Assembly: GCA_036644375.1 (NCBI GenBank)
Contig: JAVXQD010000005.1
Coordinates: 1 to 64,000, forward strand
Direction: 5' to 3'
DNA length: 64,000 nucleotides
Source: CALWZE01 sp036644375
GTDB lineage: Bacteria > Bacillota > Clostridia > Oscillospirales > Ruminococcaceae
Part shown: positions 41,971-50,046 of the stretch, piece by piece
Position numbering within the stretch: the stretch's first letter is position 1
How the letters are laid out: each line of letters begins with the position of its first letter
The notes under the pieces: generated by a model
Seen by the model: only the letters and a program-made list of their open reading frames with translations
What the model was told of the DNA's origin: nothing
Databases searched by the model: none
Made by a program: the position numbers and the translations under genes

Positions 41971-43442
41971 CAAAAAAAGGCAGAGTGGTTCTTGTCGGCG
42001 CGGGCCCGGGTGACGCAGGTCTGCTGACTCTTAACGCCATAGATGAAATATCGCGCGCCGAGGTGGTCGTATATGATCGGCTGGTGAGCGACAGCATAAT
42101 GGAGCTTATACCCCAAGGCGCCGTAAAAATAAATGTCGGCAAAAATGTCGGACATCACCCCATTCCGCAGCATGAGATAAACCGAATTTTGCTTGACAAA
42201 GCGCTTGAGGGCTTCAACGTCGTCCGTCTCAAGGGCGGGGACAGCTTTGTGTTCGGACGGGGAGGCGAAGAGCTTGAGCTGCTTTATGAAAACGGTGTTG
42301 AATTCAAGGTGGTTCCCGGCATAACCTCGGCACTGTCCGCCGCAACCTATGCGGGCATTCCGATAACACATCGCGATTTTTGTTCCTCACTGCACATCAT
42401 AACGGGACATAAAAAAAGTGACGGAGCTCTTGATATCGACTATTCCTCTCTCGTCAAGCTGAATGGCACACTTGTTTTTATGATGTCTGTTTCAAGTTCG
42501 GGAGAAATAGCACAGGGACTTATGAACAGCGGCATGGATGGCACAATGCCATGTGCGGCGGTCGAAAACGGAACCCGACCGAATCAGCGCAAGCTGATTT
42601 CCACAATTGAGCATATCGGAGAGGATATCCTCAAAAACAATATTCAATCTCCCGCAGTCATACTTGTAGGCAGGGTTTGCACCCTCTCGGACAAATTTGA
42701 CTGGTTCTCGAAGCTCCCGCTCAAGGGCGTGCGGATTTTGGTCACCCGCCCAAAAACGGGCAGCGGCAGAATGCTCGCTGCGCTGCGCTCGCTCGGTGCC
42801 GACGCGCATGCAATTCCCGCGATAAAAACCGTACCCATTGATTTTCATATGCCGAATTTTAAGACATATTCATGGCTGATATTCACGAGCAGCGCGGGTG
42901 TCGAGTCCTTTTTCTCGGGATTTTACGGCGCCGGTATTGATGCGCGCTCCCTGCATGGCGCAAAGGTCGCCGCAGTGGGGTCCGAAACCGCGCGAGTTCT
43001 CAAAGCACATGGCATTATCGCCGACTTTGTCCCTGCGATTTATTGCGGCGAAGCTCTTGCTTCGGAAATGGCTGCTCAGGGCTTAATCGGCCCTGACGAC
43101 AAGCTGCTGCTGATTCGCGGCACACTTGCCTCCCGCGAGCTCAATTCCGTACTCGAAAAAGAAAACATACCGTATGATGAGCTCACTGTATATGATACAG
43201 TCGACGACATATCCGAGGAAATTGACCTGTCACTGTTTGACCTTGTGACCTTCACAAGCGCAAGCTGCATTGATGCCCTTGCAAAGCACGCAGCGCACGG
43301 CACCGATTTTTCAAAAGTAAAGGCAATCTGCATAGGAGATCAAACCGCGCAAAAAGCACGCGAATTCGGAATGCGGACTTTAGTCTCGAAAACGGCTTCA
43401 ATTGATTCCATGATTGATTTAATAAAAACAACAATGCGATAA
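41967..43442 (+). CDS. cobA-hemD: Fused uroporphyrinogen-III C-methyltransferase and uroporphyrinogen-III synthase (CobA-HemD)
   Basis: 491 residues. Part 1 (1-245) is the SAM-dependent methylase making precorrin-2: VVLVGAGPGDAGLLTLNA, VVYDRLVS, VRLKGGDSFVFGRGGEE, VPGITSALSAATYAGIPITHR. Part 2 (about 250-491) is the HemD fold: VRILVTRPKTGSGRMLAALRSLGADAHAIPAIKT, IFTSSAGVESFF, VAAVGSETARVLKAHG, VTFTSASCIDAL, ICIGDQTAQKAREFG. Two consecutive steps at the siroheme/cobalamin branch are thus in one chain, as in other Clostridia. Starts inside hemC by an ATGA overlap. Confidence 0.95.
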   Translation: MTKKGRVVLVGAGPGDAGLLTLNAIDEISRAEVVVYDRLVSDSIMELIPQGAVKINVGKNVGHHPIPQHEINRILLDKALEGFNVVRLKGGDSFVFGRGGEELELLYENGVEFKVVPGITSALSAATYAGIPITHRDFCSSLHIITGHKKSDGALDIDYSSLVKLNGTLVFMMSVSSSGEIAQGLMNSGMDGTMPCAAVENGTRPNQRKLISTIEHIGEDILKNNIQSPAVILVGRVCTLSDKFDWFSKLPLKGVRILVTRPKTGSGRMLAALRSLGADAHAIPAIKTVPIDFHMPNFKTYSWLIFTSSAGVESFFSGFYGAGIDARSLHGAKVAAVGSETARVLKAHGIIADFVPAIYCGEALASEMAAQGLIGPDDKLLLIRGTLASRELNSVLEKENIPYDELTVYDTVDDISEEIDLSLFDLVTFTSASCIDALAKHAAHGTDFSKVKAICIGDQTAQKAREFGMRTLVSKTASIDSMIDLIKTTMR

Positions 43443-43505
43443 AAGACACAAGCTTCGCTTTCGCGCCTTGAACCGCAAATTTATAGCTGCAGGAGATAAT
43501 ACACA

Positions 43506-44486
43506 ATGATAAACAGACCGAGACGTTTAAGATTCAACCCCGAAATCCGCAAAATGGTGCGCGAGACGCGACTCAGCTCGGATTCCCTGATATTGCCGCT
43601 TTTCATAAAAGAGGGCAGAAATATCAAGGACGAAATCTCGTCACTCGAAAATCAGTACCATTACAGTCCCGACACGGTTTGCGCCGACATTGAGAGGTTC
43701 CTGAAAAACGGCGTCAATAAATTCATGCTGTTTGGTCTTCCCGAGCACAAGGACGAGTGCGGAAGCGGCGGGTTTGCCGAAAATGGAGTTGTGCAGCAGG
43801 GCATACGCGAAATCAAGAAAAATTTCGGAAACGACGCACTTGTCATAACCGATGTGTGCATGTGCGAGTACACAAGCCACGGGCACTGCGGCATTCTTGA
43901 CGGCGATTATGTCAACAACGACAAAACGCTTGAATATCTCGCAAAAATCGCTGTCTCACACGCGGCGGCAGGCGCGGACATTGTCGCACCGTCCGACATG
44001 ATGGACGGCAGAATTCTCGCGCTGCGCAACGCGCTTGACGGCAGCGGATTTGAGAACATCTCGATAATGTCGTATGCCGTAAAATACGCCTCCTCCTTTT
44101 ACGGACCCTTCCGCGAGGCAGCAGGAAGCGCGCCGAGCTTCGGTGACCGCAAGACCTATCAAATGGATTATCACAATGTCCGCGAGGGTATAAAGGAAGC
44201 TCTTGAGGATGTTACGGAGGGTGCGGATTTTCTTATGGTGAAGCCCGCGCTGTCCTATCTCGACGTAATCAGCCGCGTAAAGCAGGTCACCAATCTTCCT
44301 CTTGCGGCCTACAGCGTCAGCGGCGAGTATGCCATGATAAAAAATGCGGCAAAGCACGGCTTGATTAACGAATACGGCGTGATGTGCGAAAGCGCTGTTT
44401 CTATTTTTCGCGCCGGAGCGGATATACTTATCACATATTTTGCAAACGAGCTTGCGCAGGCAATCAAAAAAGGAGATATAGGCTGA
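43506..44486 (+). CDS. hemB: Delta-aminolevulinic acid dehydratase HemB
   Basis: 326 residues. It condenses two ALA molecules into porphobilinogen. RPRRLRFNPEIRKMVRETRLS at the start, the zinc-type cysteine motif VCMCEYTSHGHCGIL (about 118-132), the first Schiff-base lysine in MSYAVKYASSFYGPF and the second in DFLMVKPALSYLDVI. The three-cysteine pattern indicates the Zn-dependent form. AGGAG lies before the ATG, 63 bases after the fused gene. Confidence 0.95.
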   Translation: MINRPRRLRFNPEIRKMVRETRLSSDSLILPLFIKEGRNIKDEISSLENQYHYSPDTVCADIERFLKNGVNKFMLFGLPEHKDECGSGGFAENGVVQQGIREIKKNFGNDALVITDVCMCEYTSHGHCGILDGDYVNNDKTLEYLAKIAVSHAAAGADIVAPSDMMDGRILALRNALDGSGFENISIMSYAVKYASSFYGPFREAAGSAPSFGDRKTYQMDYHNVREGIKEALEDVTEGADFLMVKPALSYLDVISRVKQVTNLPLAAYSVSGEYAMIKNAAKHGLINEYGVMCESAVSIFRAGADILITYFANELAQAIKKGDIG

Positions 44487-44487
44487 T

Positions 44488-45744
44488 ATGACAAAATCAG
44501 AACAGCTTTTTGACAGGGCAAAAAAGGTTATGCCCGGCGGCGTCAACAGCCCTGTTCGTGCATTTAATGCGGTGGGCGGCGCACCGCGCTTTATCAAAAG
44601 AGCAAAAGGCGCGCGGATTTATGACGCGGACGGAATCGAATATATCGACTATATCGGCTCTTGGGGTCCCATGATACTCGGTCACGGTGACAGTGCCGTG
44701 CTTTACGCGGTTGAACGCACAATGCGAGACGGGCTGAGCTTCGGAGCGGCAACCGAGCTTGAGGTCGACATGGCGGAGCTTATCTGCGAAATCGTGCCGT
44801 CCGTTGAGATGGTGCGCATGGTCAGCAGCGGAACAGAGGCTGTCATGAGCGCGCTTCGCGTAGCGCGCGGATATACCGGAAAAGAAAAAATCATCAAATT
44901 TGCGGGCAACTACCACGGTCACTCGGACAGTATGCTTGTGAAAGCGGGCTCGGGAGTTTTGACAAATGGCAATCCCGACAGCTCAGGCGTCACAAAGGGA
45001 GCTGCCCGTGATACGCTCATGGCGGAATACAACGATCTCGAGAGCGCTGAGCGGCTTTTTGAGAGCAACAGGGGCGAGATAGCCGCCGTCATTGTCGAGC
45101 CTGTTTCCGCAAATATGGGAGTTGTGCTGCCCGCCGAAGGATTTTTGGCGGGACTGCGCAGACTTTGCGACAAAAACAATGCACTGCTCATATTTGACGA
45201 GGTAATAACCGGATTTCGCCTCGCGCCCGGCGGTGCGCAGGAGTATTTCAACATCAAAGCCGATATTGTGACCTACGGCAAAATAATCGGCGGGGGTATG
45301 CCTGTCGGCGCATATGGCGCACGGCGCGACATAATGAGCTGTGTCTCACCGCTCGGAAGTGTTTATCAGGCGGGGACTCTTTCCGGCAATCCCGTCGCAA
45401 TGGCGGCGGGTCTTGCGACACTGACCCGACTTAAATCGCATCCCGAAATATACGCCAACATCGAGCGTATGGCGCAAAAGCTCGCAGACGGAATGCGAAA
45501 GAGCAGCACGCGCACCGTCAATAGCATAGGCTCGCTTGTGTGCGCTTTTTTCACCGACCTGCCCGTGACCGATTACGAGAGTGCAAAGGCAAGCGACACA
45601 AAAGAATACGCCCGCTATTTTAGACATATGCTCGACCATAATCTCTATATCGCACCCGCACAGTTTGAGGCGATGTTCGTATCAAACGCTCATTCGGACG
45701 CGGACATAGCAAGAACTGTCGAGGTATATTCGAAATTCAGGTGA
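44488..45744 (+). CDS. hemL: Glutamate-1-semialdehyde 2,1-aminomutase HemL
   Basis: 418 residues. PLP enzyme that converts glutamate semialdehyde to ALA. MPGGVNSPVRAFNAVGG at the start, MVSSGTEAVMSALRVARGYTGKEKIIKFAGNYHGHSD, LLIFDEVITGFR, the PLP lysine in TYGKIIGGGMPVGAYG, and YQAGTLSGNPVAMAAGLATL. It begins one base past the hemB stop. The operon has no late haem genes, so its product probably feeds siroheme and cobamides. Terminator at 45820-45870. Confidence 0.95.
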   Translation: MTKSEQLFDRAKKVMPGGVNSPVRAFNAVGGAPRFIKRAKGARIYDADGIEYIDYIGSWGPMILGHGDSAVLYAVERTMRDGLSFGAATELEVDMAELICEIVPSVEMVRMVSSGTEAVMSALRVARGYTGKEKIIKFAGNYHGHSDSMLVKAGSGVLTNGNPDSSGVTKGAARDTLMAEYNDLESAERLFESNRGEIAAVIVEPVSANMGVVLPAEGFLAGLRRLCDKNNALLIFDEVITGFRLAPGGAQEYFNIKADIVTYGKIIGGGMPVGAYGARRDIMSCVSPLGSVYQAGTLSGNPVAMAAGLATLTRLKSHPEIYANIERMAQKLADGMRKSSTRTVNSIGSLVCAFFTDLPVTDYESAKASDTKEYARYFRHMLDHNLYIAPAQFEAMFVSNAHSDADIARTVEVYSKFR

Positions 45745-45819
45745 TATCTGCCGAATCGCAAGCTCTGTAAAAATCAAAGGGCACCTGTTGCAGTAGACTC
45801 GATTTGAAAAGCATCGCAC

Positions 45820-45870
45820 AAAAAACCCGCTTTGAAATGGCTTGTGAAGTCATTTTTCAAAGCGGGTTTT
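45820..45870. terminator. Bidirectional terminator between hemL and the enoate reductase gene
   Basis: CCCGCTTTGAAA (45826-45837) pairs with TTTCAAAGCGGG (45855-45866); A and T runs on both flanks serve the two convergent units. Confidence 0.85.
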
Positions 45871-45973
45871 CTTGTTTTTAAGGCGTTTTGCTGTTTGAAA
45901 ATTTCGGTGCAGCAGCCGCCCTATCATTTCTTATGCAGCCGCACACCTTTTGACATGATGTGCCATCTTGAAT

Positions 45974-48247
45974 TTAAACGCGAAGAGCGAGATTATAGGC
46001 CGCGCGGTTTGCTTCCAAAACGCGTCCCGCCGCAAAGCTGTCTCCGATGTTATAAAGCTCGGGCGCGACATTCTCCTTTTGAGCCGCAAGGAACGGCGCG
46101 TCATTGGGTCTGCCGCCCATTGCGAGGACAACGAGGTCGGCGTCGAGTGTCTCGTCCTTTGTCTCGGGTCCCATTTTCTTTTCAAGCGGATTTGGGATAT
46201 TCTCGGGCAGTATCGGCTGCCAAGTGTTATACGGGTCAGGTACTCCCTTGGAGATATTGCGGCTGATATTCACCTTGCCGATGTCAAAAGAAGTGACCTT
46301 GGCGCAGTTGATAAGTCCGACACCCGCCTTGTTCATGTAATGGATAAGGTGTCCGCGGTTAGCCGTGCAGGCGCCCTCCATGAAATGCTTGAGCATCTCC
46401 ACAACCTTGACCTTGCACTCAAGCTCATATGCGAGCCAGTATGCCGTCTCACAGCCGACAACTCCGCCGCCGACAACAACCACGTTTTTCGCGTCTCCGA
46501 TAAGCTCGGGGTTGAGCAAAAGGTCGGTTGCCTGTACGGTTTTCACCCTTTCGATTCCCGGAATGGGCGGCGTGCCGCTTGAGGTTCCGTTTGCGAACAC
46601 GACAACATCATACTTCTGCTTCGCCAGCCAATCGTTTGTCGCCTCTGTGTTGAGCTTCAGCGTAAAGCTGTCGAGTGACTGCGCCTCTTTTACCTCTGCG
46701 CGCAGATATTTGAGATAGTTTTCAAAGTCATATTTGATTTTCGGAACACTGCCCGGTATCACCTTGCCGCCGATTTTGTCCGATTTTTCAATCAGGTCAA
46801 CCGTGTGACCGCGTCTTGAAGCCGTGACGGCGAAATTGATGCCTGCCGGTCCCGCTCCGACAACTCCGATTTTTTTCGGCTTTGCGGCGGGAATAAGCTG
46901 TGCGGACAGAACGTCCTCAAAGCCTGTGCGTGCGTTTACCGCACACTGTGGGTGACCGCCCTCAACGAACTCGTTTATGCAGCCTTCCTGACAGCCTATG
47001 CAGGGACAGATTTTATCCACGTCACCGGCATATGCCTTGTTGCACCATTCGGGGTCTGCGAGGAGCGGACGCCCGAGCATTACCATGTCACACTGTCCGT
47101 CGCGCAGAGCCTTTTCCGCAAGGTCCGGGTATCCTAACTTGCCCACGGCAACCACCGGAACCTCAACGCCCGCGTTAGACACAATGCCCTTTTCCCTGAA
47201 GAAATCCTTGACAATCTTTGAGACCTCAAGGAAGCATCCTGCGGGCATTCCCGCCGGCGGGTGCGGAAGCCACCAGTTGTCATAGCAGCCGAGGTCAACG
47301 TCGAACATATCCACACCGGCTTTGACAAGGTTTTTCATATAGTCGAGAGTCTGCTCAATCGAGCGTCCGTTTTTGAATTTTTTGAGTGACTTAACCGCGT
47401 CCATCGTATCCCCGTATGTCTCATTGAGCGCAAGAGATAAATCTATGCGGTACATAATCGGGTAATTCGGACCAACACGCTTGCGGATTTCCTTGATAAG
47501 GTCGACACCGAAGCGCTGCCAGTCGGCATATTTGCCGAATTTGCGGCGGTTGAACGCCGTGTTGGTCAGCTGCTCGAGAAGATATCCCTCGTGTCCGTGC
47601 AGATACACGCCGTCAATAAGGCACGCTTTTGCGTCAGCCGATGCCTGACCTGCATTCTTGATTATTTTCTTGAGCTTTCCGCCCGAAAGTCGCAGGCAGG
47701 GCAGCTCAGGAATATAGAAATTCGGGTTAAACGACGCAGAGCGCGGGAACTTCATCTCATTCACAAGGCAGGTTGGCGGACCAACGCGTCCGAGTCCCGG
47801 TGTGAGCTGAATGAACACCTTGCTTCCGTATACATGGCAGCCCTGCGCAATTTCGCGCCAGCTTGAGAAGTTTGTCCGCGTTCCGTCAATTCGCGGGAAC
47901 ATTGAGAAATTGCCCTTTTCGGTGACGGTCGGGTCGATGCCGTGGCTTATGGGAATGAGTCCCGTCGTGATGAGACCAGTGCCGCCCTTTGCGCGGGCGA
48001 TGAAGTACTGAACCATCTTTTCGCTCGGACGTCCGCTCTCCTCCGACATGTCGAGATTCCCCATCGGAGCCATGACAAAGCGGTTCTTGATAGTCATTCG
48101 GTTTACGCGAATCGGTGAAAAGGAGCTTGAATAGGGATAGAGCTCTTTTGTCATGCGCGCCGTTCCGCCCGCCTTATTCTCGCATTCGCATTGTACCCAG
48201 TTTCCGTAGCTGTCTACCAGATTTTGAATTTGTGCATCTGTTTTCAA
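45974..48247 (-). CDS. Old-yellow-enzyme-type enoate reductase (FMN, 4Fe-4S, FAD)
   Basis: About 757 residues, the modular plan of 2-enoate and 2,4-dienoyl-CoA reductases. The FMN barrel (about 30-400) has VNRMTIKNRFVMAPMGNLDM and HGHEGYLLEQLTNTAFNRR. The cluster motif CPCIGCQEGCINEF...C follows, then two dinucleotide sites, IGVVGAGPAGINFAVTASRRGH and VVVVGGGVVGCETAYWLA. It should reduce an activated C=C bond, plausibly one made by the dehydratase of the same operon. The TTG at 48247 lies behind GAGAGGT; conservation starts soon after. Bile-acid BaiCD/BaiH proteins share this plan, so the substrate is open. Last gene of the operon. Confidence 0.88.
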   Translation of the reverse strand: MKTDAQIQNLVDSYGNWVQCECENKAGGTARMTKELYPYSSSFSPIRVNRMTIKNRFVMAPMGNLDMSEESGRPSEKMVQYFIARAKGGTGLITTGLIPISHGIDPTVTEKGNFSMFPRIDGTRTNFSSWREIAQGCHVYGSKVFIQLTPGLGRVGPPTCLVNEMKFPRSASFNPNFYIPELPCLRLSGGKLKKIIKNAGQASADAKACLIDGVYLHGHEGYLLEQLTNTAFNRRKFGKYADWQRFGVDLIKEIRKRVGPNYPIMYRIDLSLALNETYGDTMDAVKSLKKFKNGRSIEQTLDYMKNLVKAGVDMFDVDLGCYDNWWLPHPPAGMPAGCFLEVSKIVKDFFREKGIVSNAGVEVPVVAVGKLGYPDLAEKALRDGQCDMVMLGRPLLADPEWCNKAYAGDVDKICPCIGCQEGCINEFVEGGHPQCAVNARTGFEDVLSAQLIPAAKPKKIGVVGAGPAGINFAVTASRRGHTVDLIEKSDKIGGKVIPGSVPKIKYDFENYLKYLRAEVKEAQSLDSFTLKLNTEATNDWLAKQKYDVVVFANGTSSGTPPIPGIERVKTVQATDLLLNPELIGDAKNVVVVGGGVVGCETAYWLAYELECKVKVVEMLKHFMEGACTANRGHLIHYMNKAGVGLINCAKVTSFDIGKVNISRNISKGVPDPYNTWQPILPENIPNPLEKKMGPETKDETLDADLVVLAMGGRPNDAPFLAAQKENVAPELYNIGDSFAAGRVLEANRAAYNLALRV

Positions 48248-48359
48248 GTTTGTGACCTCTCTTTCATATTTTCTATCTGTTTTCCGCCGCGTCTTACTGT
48301 TCGAACACAGCTTCAATTAAGCCTCGATAGTTATCATTCCGCAACCTGACGGCGGAAAG

Positions 48360-49073
48360 CTACCTCTTAGCGCTTTTCATGTGCATTTCGCGCATTCCGT
48401 CCACCTCGTCACAGATTTCCTTCATCTTGCAGCTGTGACAATCCAAGTCCAATCCGTCCATAATATGATTCAGCGCATTTGTGATTGTGTCCGATTTTCC
48501 GGCGCATTTTTCGAGTGCCGAATAATCGGCTCCCTCATCGGTCACAAATATCAGCGTGACCGATTTCACGTGCGGATTTTCCTTGTATTTTCGAATAAAC
48601 GAGCAGCCGATTTTTTCAAATCCGATTCCGTCCGCGACTGCCTGTTTGCTGACCCTCACCTGCTCACGGTTGTTGACAACCGAGGCTCGAATCATGAAGC
48701 CTTTGGGATACACCTTGTACTTCACATAGTCGATATCCTTAATTTGGCGATATGCCTCATCGTCATCCGAGACTCCGTCAGTACGGACAAATGCAATTCG
48801 CGCATACGGAGTGTCACCCTTAAAGCTGCCGAGATCCGAGCCGAAAAGCAGAATTTTGTCCTCGCCCGCAAGCTTCTCGCTTGTTGTGATGCAGGTGTAA
48901 TTGACGGCTTTTTTCCCGTCCGCACCGAGCTCATACGCCGTGTCGCGCAGCATCACCATCTCGTTGCTTGCATTCTCGCCCCACGCCCTGTCGGGATTAA
49001 AGCTCCATTCCGTGTGCTGCCGCGCAGCTAAAAGCGCATATGTATCCTCTATAACATGATTAAATACTTCCAT
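48360..49073 (-). CDS. Stand-alone acetyl-CoA synthase-like (CdhC/AcsB) middle domain
   Basis: 237 residues. The segment from KAVNYTCITTSEKL to the end follows the part of acetyl-CoA synthase that precedes the A-cluster domain. It shows YKVYPKGFMIRASVVNNREQ, then VRVSKQAVADGIGFEKIGCS, FIRKYKENPHVKSVTLIFVTDE, comparable to LRVSKDAVAKGFRFKNYGE..V.V.IFTDE in the Moorella enzyme. The catalytic Ni-Fe-S domain is missing, but a cysteine cluster DCHSCKMKEIC (C-x-x-C-x4-C) remains near the end. The role is unknown; it may bind a metal cluster or partner with the CooC-like ATPase. It overlaps the 51-residue gene by one base. Confidence 0.65.
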   Translation of the reverse strand: MEVFNHVIEDTYALLAARQHTEWSFNPDRAWGENASNEMVMLRDTAYELGADGKKAVNYTCITTSEKLAGEDKILLFGSDLGSFKGDTPYARIAFVRTDGVSDDDEAYRQIKDIDYVKYKVYPKGFMIRASVVNNREQVRVSKQAVADGIGFEKIGCSFIRKYKENPHVKSVTLIFVTDEGADYSALEKCAGKSDTITNALNHIMDGLDLDCHSCKMKEICDEVDGMREMHMKSAKR

Positions 49074-49228
49074 TACAGCCGTCTGTCTCTCTTCATGCCA
49101 TCATAATGCTTTTGCATAAGCCCGTAGATTTTCTCCACAAGCTTCATGTCGAGGTTGAAATAATAAACCGCAAACACAAGCACGGGCAATGCGGCAAGAA
49201 CAATAAGAACGATCCAATACCAAGCCAT
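49073..49228 (-). CDS. 51-residue single-pass membrane protein in the dehydratase operon
   Basis: The reading begins MAWYWIVLIVLAALPVLVFA, one transmembrane helix, and continues with a charged amphipathic tail VYYFNLDMKLVEKIYGLMQK then HYDGMKRDRRL. Its stop overlaps the next start (TAATG), and 3 bases separate it from the activator gene, so it is certainly in the operon. AAGGAGTAAAATATG gives a good ribosome site. No family recognised. It could anchor the dehydratase complex at the membrane. Confidence 0.75.
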   Translation of the reverse strand: MAWYWIVLIVLAALPVLVFAVYYFNLDMKLVEKIYGLMQKHYDGMKRDRRL

Positions 49229-49231
49229 ATT

Positions 49232-50032
49232 TTACTCCTTATTCAGACCCTTTTGACGTGCGTATTCGGCTGCGCCGAGTGCGCCCATAAGCTGCGGATC
49301 GGTTTTAAGTTCAACGACCTTGAGCTTCAAAACATGCTCAATTGCCTGTTTAAGCCCCTTGTTTTTAGCACAGCCGCCCGTCAGAGTAATGCTGTCCACC
49401 GCGCCCGCCTTTTTTGCCATTACAAAGCAGCGCTTTGCAACCGCAAGCTCGATTCCGGCCGCTATCTCATCGCGCGCCTTGCCCTCGCCGACAAGAGTGA
49501 TAACCTCGCTCTCGGCAAATACTGTACATTGAGCCGTTATAGGAATGACATTTTTAGCTGTGAGAGAGAGATCCGAAAACTCCTCGAGACTCACCTCAAA
49601 TGCATTTGCCATGCTCTCGAAAAATCGTCCCGTACCCGCCGCGCACTTGTCATTCATCGCAAAGTTTTTTACAGTTCCGTCGGTGTCTATTGATATGCCC
49701 TTGACATCCTGACCGCCGATATCAATAATCGCCTTGACGTCCGGATTGGTTATGTGCACACCCATTGCGTGGCAGCTGATTTCCGATATGTTCTCCTGTG
49801 CCGTGGGAACCTTGTTGCGCCCGTAGCCGGTGCCGATAAGGTATGTGAGGTCTTCGATTTTTTCAAGCCCGTCAACCTGACCGATTGTCTCGGCAAGCGC
49901 TAACTTTGAGCTTTCCTCCGAGTTGATTTTACTTCTTATTGTCGTGTCGGCAACGATATTTCCCTCTTCATCGAGAATCACACATTTTGTGTATGTCGAG
50001 CCGACATCGCAGCCACCAAAATATTTTTTCAT
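49232..50032 (-). CDS. 2-hydroxyacyl-CoA dehydratase activator ATPase (HgdC/BadF-type)
   Basis: About 266 residues. This homodimer hydrolyses ATP to push one electron into the dehydratase. ASKHA fold: GGCDVGSTYTKCVILD at the N-terminus, IDIGGQDVKGISID, and the two cysteines that bridge a 4Fe-4S cluster across the dimer in NDKCAAGTGRFFE and LTGGCAKNKGL. Start ATG at 50032 behind GGGG. It follows the dehydratase alpha gene by 14 bases. Confidence 0.92.
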   Translation of the reverse strand: MKKYFGGCDVGSTYTKCVILDEEGNIVADTTIRSKINSEESSKLALAETIGQVDGLEKIEDLTYLIGTGYGRNKVPTAQENISEISCHAMGVHITNPDVKAIIDIGGQDVKGISIDTDGTVKNFAMNDKCAAGTGRFFESMANAFEVSLEEFSDLSLTAKNVIPITAQCTVFAESEVITLVGEGKARDEIAAGIELAVAKRCFVMAKKAGAVDSITLTGGCAKNKGLKQAIEHVLKLKVVELKTDPQLMGALGAAEYARQKGLNKE

Positions 50033-50046
50033 CACTTTTCCCCTTC

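Noticed and set aside
45968..46582. 204-codon plus-strand frame opposite the enoate reductase
   Set aside because: Antisense shadow of a well conserved gene.
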